Source of the DNA: Acidobacteriaceae bacterium
GTDB lineage: Bacteria; Acidobacteriota; Terriglobia; Terriglobales; Acidobacteriaceae
Reading direction: 5' to 3'
DNA length: 13,080 bases
Assembly (NCBI GenBank): GCA_003133425.1
Contig: PKXI01000449.1
Coordinates: 4,554 to 17,633 of the forward strand
The stretch's first letter is position 1, and each line of letters starts with the position of its first letter. Shown here piece after piece: positions 11,924 through 13,080 of the stretch. The notes beneath the pieces are model-generated. The model saw only the letters and a list, made by a program, of their open reading frames with translations, did not search any database and had not been told where the DNA came from. The translations under genes were made by a program, and so were the position numbers.

Positions 11924-12484
11924 ATGAATATTTGGATCATTGTTGCCGCAGCGGCAGCCGTCATCACGCTCGCAATCGCGCTCCTCTTCTATAAACTACC
12001 TGGCGCCTTATTGTGTTTAGTGGGGCTATTTGGTCTGGGCCTGTGTTTCGTCTCCATAGACAAATCTACTTACCCGTCTTCCGCGCGCCGCGTATCCATC
12101 GTGGGGCACGCCGTCGATTGGAACCGGCATCACACATCACGCAGGAGCTGGTGGACATTCGTACTAATGCCATCCTCACAGCAACGCCTGCTGCTTCAGA
12201 CCTCGATCGAACTCCCTCAGGAGGACAACGGCCCTTTTCCCGTTGCAAATGAAGATACAGTGCGTGTCACTTATCTGGACGAGAACTCGATCCTCGGTGA
12301 TCCTCGTGCGATCCGAATAGAACTGCTTACGGGCAAATCCACTGGATGGTCCGGTTCCACAGACGCCGACTGGCTGGGGTGGTGGCTCGGTGTTCCCGGA
12401 GGAGCCATTCTCGTTGTGGCAGCCTTCTCCGCTGCACAAGTGTGGAGAAGAAAGCAGAGTGCCGAACAGGACACAGACGACTGA
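11924..12484 (+). CDS. Three-helix membrane protein of unknown function
   Basis: A 186-residue integral membrane protein. Hydrophobic segments lie at about 4-22 and 26-45 (a tight N-terminal hairpin) and at about 152-173 (VPGGAILVVAAFSAAQVW), with a polar domain between (46-150) rich in Ser/Arg/Trp and with a beta-strand pattern (VRVTYLDENSILGDP, IRIELL). The middle domain arrangement resembles DUF3592-type proteins (TM, beta domain with a VxYxP-like strand, TM), but the match is not strong enough to name. The ATG at 11924 has AAGGAG at 11911-11916 with 7 nt spacing. The 126 nt before it contain no gene or clear promoter. A short acidic tail (AEQDTDD) ends the protein. Function unknown. Confidence 0.75.
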   Translation: MNIWIIVAAAAAVITLAIALLFYKLPGALLCLVGLFGLGLCFVSIDKSTYPSSARRVSIVGHAVDWNRHHTSRRSWWTFVLMPSSQQRLLLQTSIELPQEDNGPFPVANEDTVRVTYLDENSILGDPRAIRIELLTGKSTGWSGSTDADWLGWWLGVPGGAILVVAAFSAAQVWRRKQSAEQDTDD

Positions 12485-12601
12485 TCCGGCAGGAACCTTA
12501 CCAAGACCGATTTCGATCTGACAACCGCCCTCAAGCCACCGCAACACTCCGGCTGGTAAAATTGGCTCAATCCAGTTGCACCGTCGAGAGTGAGTATCCC
12601 A

Positions 12602-13080
12602 GTGTCATCATCAACTGCACCAACTACTACCGCGGTATCCGCTGCCAAACCGGCCGCGCTTACCTTTCAGGAACTTTTGTTCCGCTTGCAGAGTTTTTGG
12701 GCGGCGCGCGGGTGCGTGCTGCAGCAACCGTTTGACGTCGAAGTGGGCGCGGGCACGATGGCGCCGGAGACGTTTCTGCGCGTGCTGGGGCCCAAGCCCT
12801 ATCGCGTTGGCTATGCGCAGCCCTCGCGGCGGCCTGCCGACGGCCGCTATGGCGAGAACCCTAACCGGCTTTTTCGGCATACGCAGTTCCAGCTGATTCT
12901 GAAGCCGCCGCCGGTGAACGTGCAGGAGCTTTACCTGCAGTCGCTGGAAGCGATCGGAATCGACCTGAGCAAGCACGACCTGAAGTTCGAAGAGGACAAC
13001 TGGGAAGGCCCCACTGTGGGCGCCTGGGGCGTGGGCTGGCAGGTGATGATGGACGGAATGGAGATTACCCAGTTCACCTA
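12602..13080 (+). CDS. glyQ: Glycyl-tRNA synthetase alpha subunit, 5' part (3' end outside window)
   Basis: The first 159 residues of the alpha chain of the bacterial alpha2-beta2 glycyl-tRNA synthetase, which charges tRNA-Gly in the cytoplasm; the catalytic class II core is in this subunit. After a Ser/Thr/Ala-rich leader of about 20 residues come [56 protein letters not shown] and [15 protein letters not shown], which are near-invariant in GlyQ. The frame is open back to a TAA at 12557, so the start must be a GTG at 12590 or 12602; 12602 has GTGAG about 8 nt upstream and is slightly preferred. Both give a low-complexity leader ([18 protein letters not shown]). A beta-subunit gene (glyS) is expected downstream, outside the window. 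Confidence 0.93.
   Translation, partial: MSSSTAPTTTAVSAAKPAALTFQELLFRLQSFWAARGCVLQQPFDVEVGAGTMAPETFLRVLGPKPYRVGYAQPSRRPADGRYGENPNRLFRHTQFQLILKPPPVNVQELYLQSLEAIGIDLSKHDLKFEEDNWEGPTVGAWGVGWQVMMDGMEITQFT

Overview
The window looks like a chromosomal segment of an Acidobacteriota bacterium, probably of the Terriglobia/Acidobacteriaceae type. The evidence is GC-rich coding DNA, a VWFA-related protein of the kind abundant in that phylum, a small secreted protein of acidobacterial style, and intergenic hairpin or heptamer repeats of a kind I associate with these genomes. The assignment rests on pattern recognition, not on a search.

Positions 1-3641 hold the 3' end of pheA (prephenate dehydratase, ACT domain), a short secreted protein, and a complete lon protease gene with its terminator. 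The lon leader carries a near-perfect HspR-type HAIR inverted repeat on the ribosome-binding site, plus a second inverted repeat around the likely -35, so lon looks heat-shock controlled. Positions 3642-5380 form an accessory patch. It holds a 106-bp palindromic (MITE-like) element, a HigA-type antitoxin gene without a toxin whose promoter spacer is a 23-bp palindrome, an unrecognised 308-residue protein, and a hairpin terminator.

Positions 5381-7193 hold a fused MoaD-MoaE molybdopterin synthase gene. It overlaps a secreted von Willebrand factor A protein whose N-terminal extension is encoded by two hairpin repeats. Positions 7194-7993 hold a GIY-YIG nuclease gene enclosed by a 54-bp inverted repeat (53 of 54 matching), a self-contained repeat-bounded unit of about 0.48 kb.

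Positions 7994-9690 hold a divergent Hfq/Sm-like protein overlapping a SuhB-type inositol monophosphatase by 4 nt, then a seven-iron ferredoxin and a strong terminator. Positions 9691-11797 hold an orphan AbrB/MazE-type protein on the minus strand, recO preceded by a LexA-like GAAC-N4-GTTC box, and a complete hicAB toxin-antitoxin pair with its own promoter and an 11-bp-phased direct repeat. Positions 11798-13080 hold a three-helix membrane protein and the 5' part of glyQ, which runs off the end.

Housekeeping genes (pheA, lon, moaDE, suhB, fdx, recO, glyQ) thus alternate with small accessory cassettes (higA, GIY-YIG, abrB, hicAB) and repeat elements. The most unusual items are the repeat-bounded GIY-YIG unit, the HAIR site at lon, the hfq-like/suhB coupling, and the repeat-derived N-terminus of the VWA protein. 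No rRNA, tRNA, CRISPR or prophage structural gene was seen.
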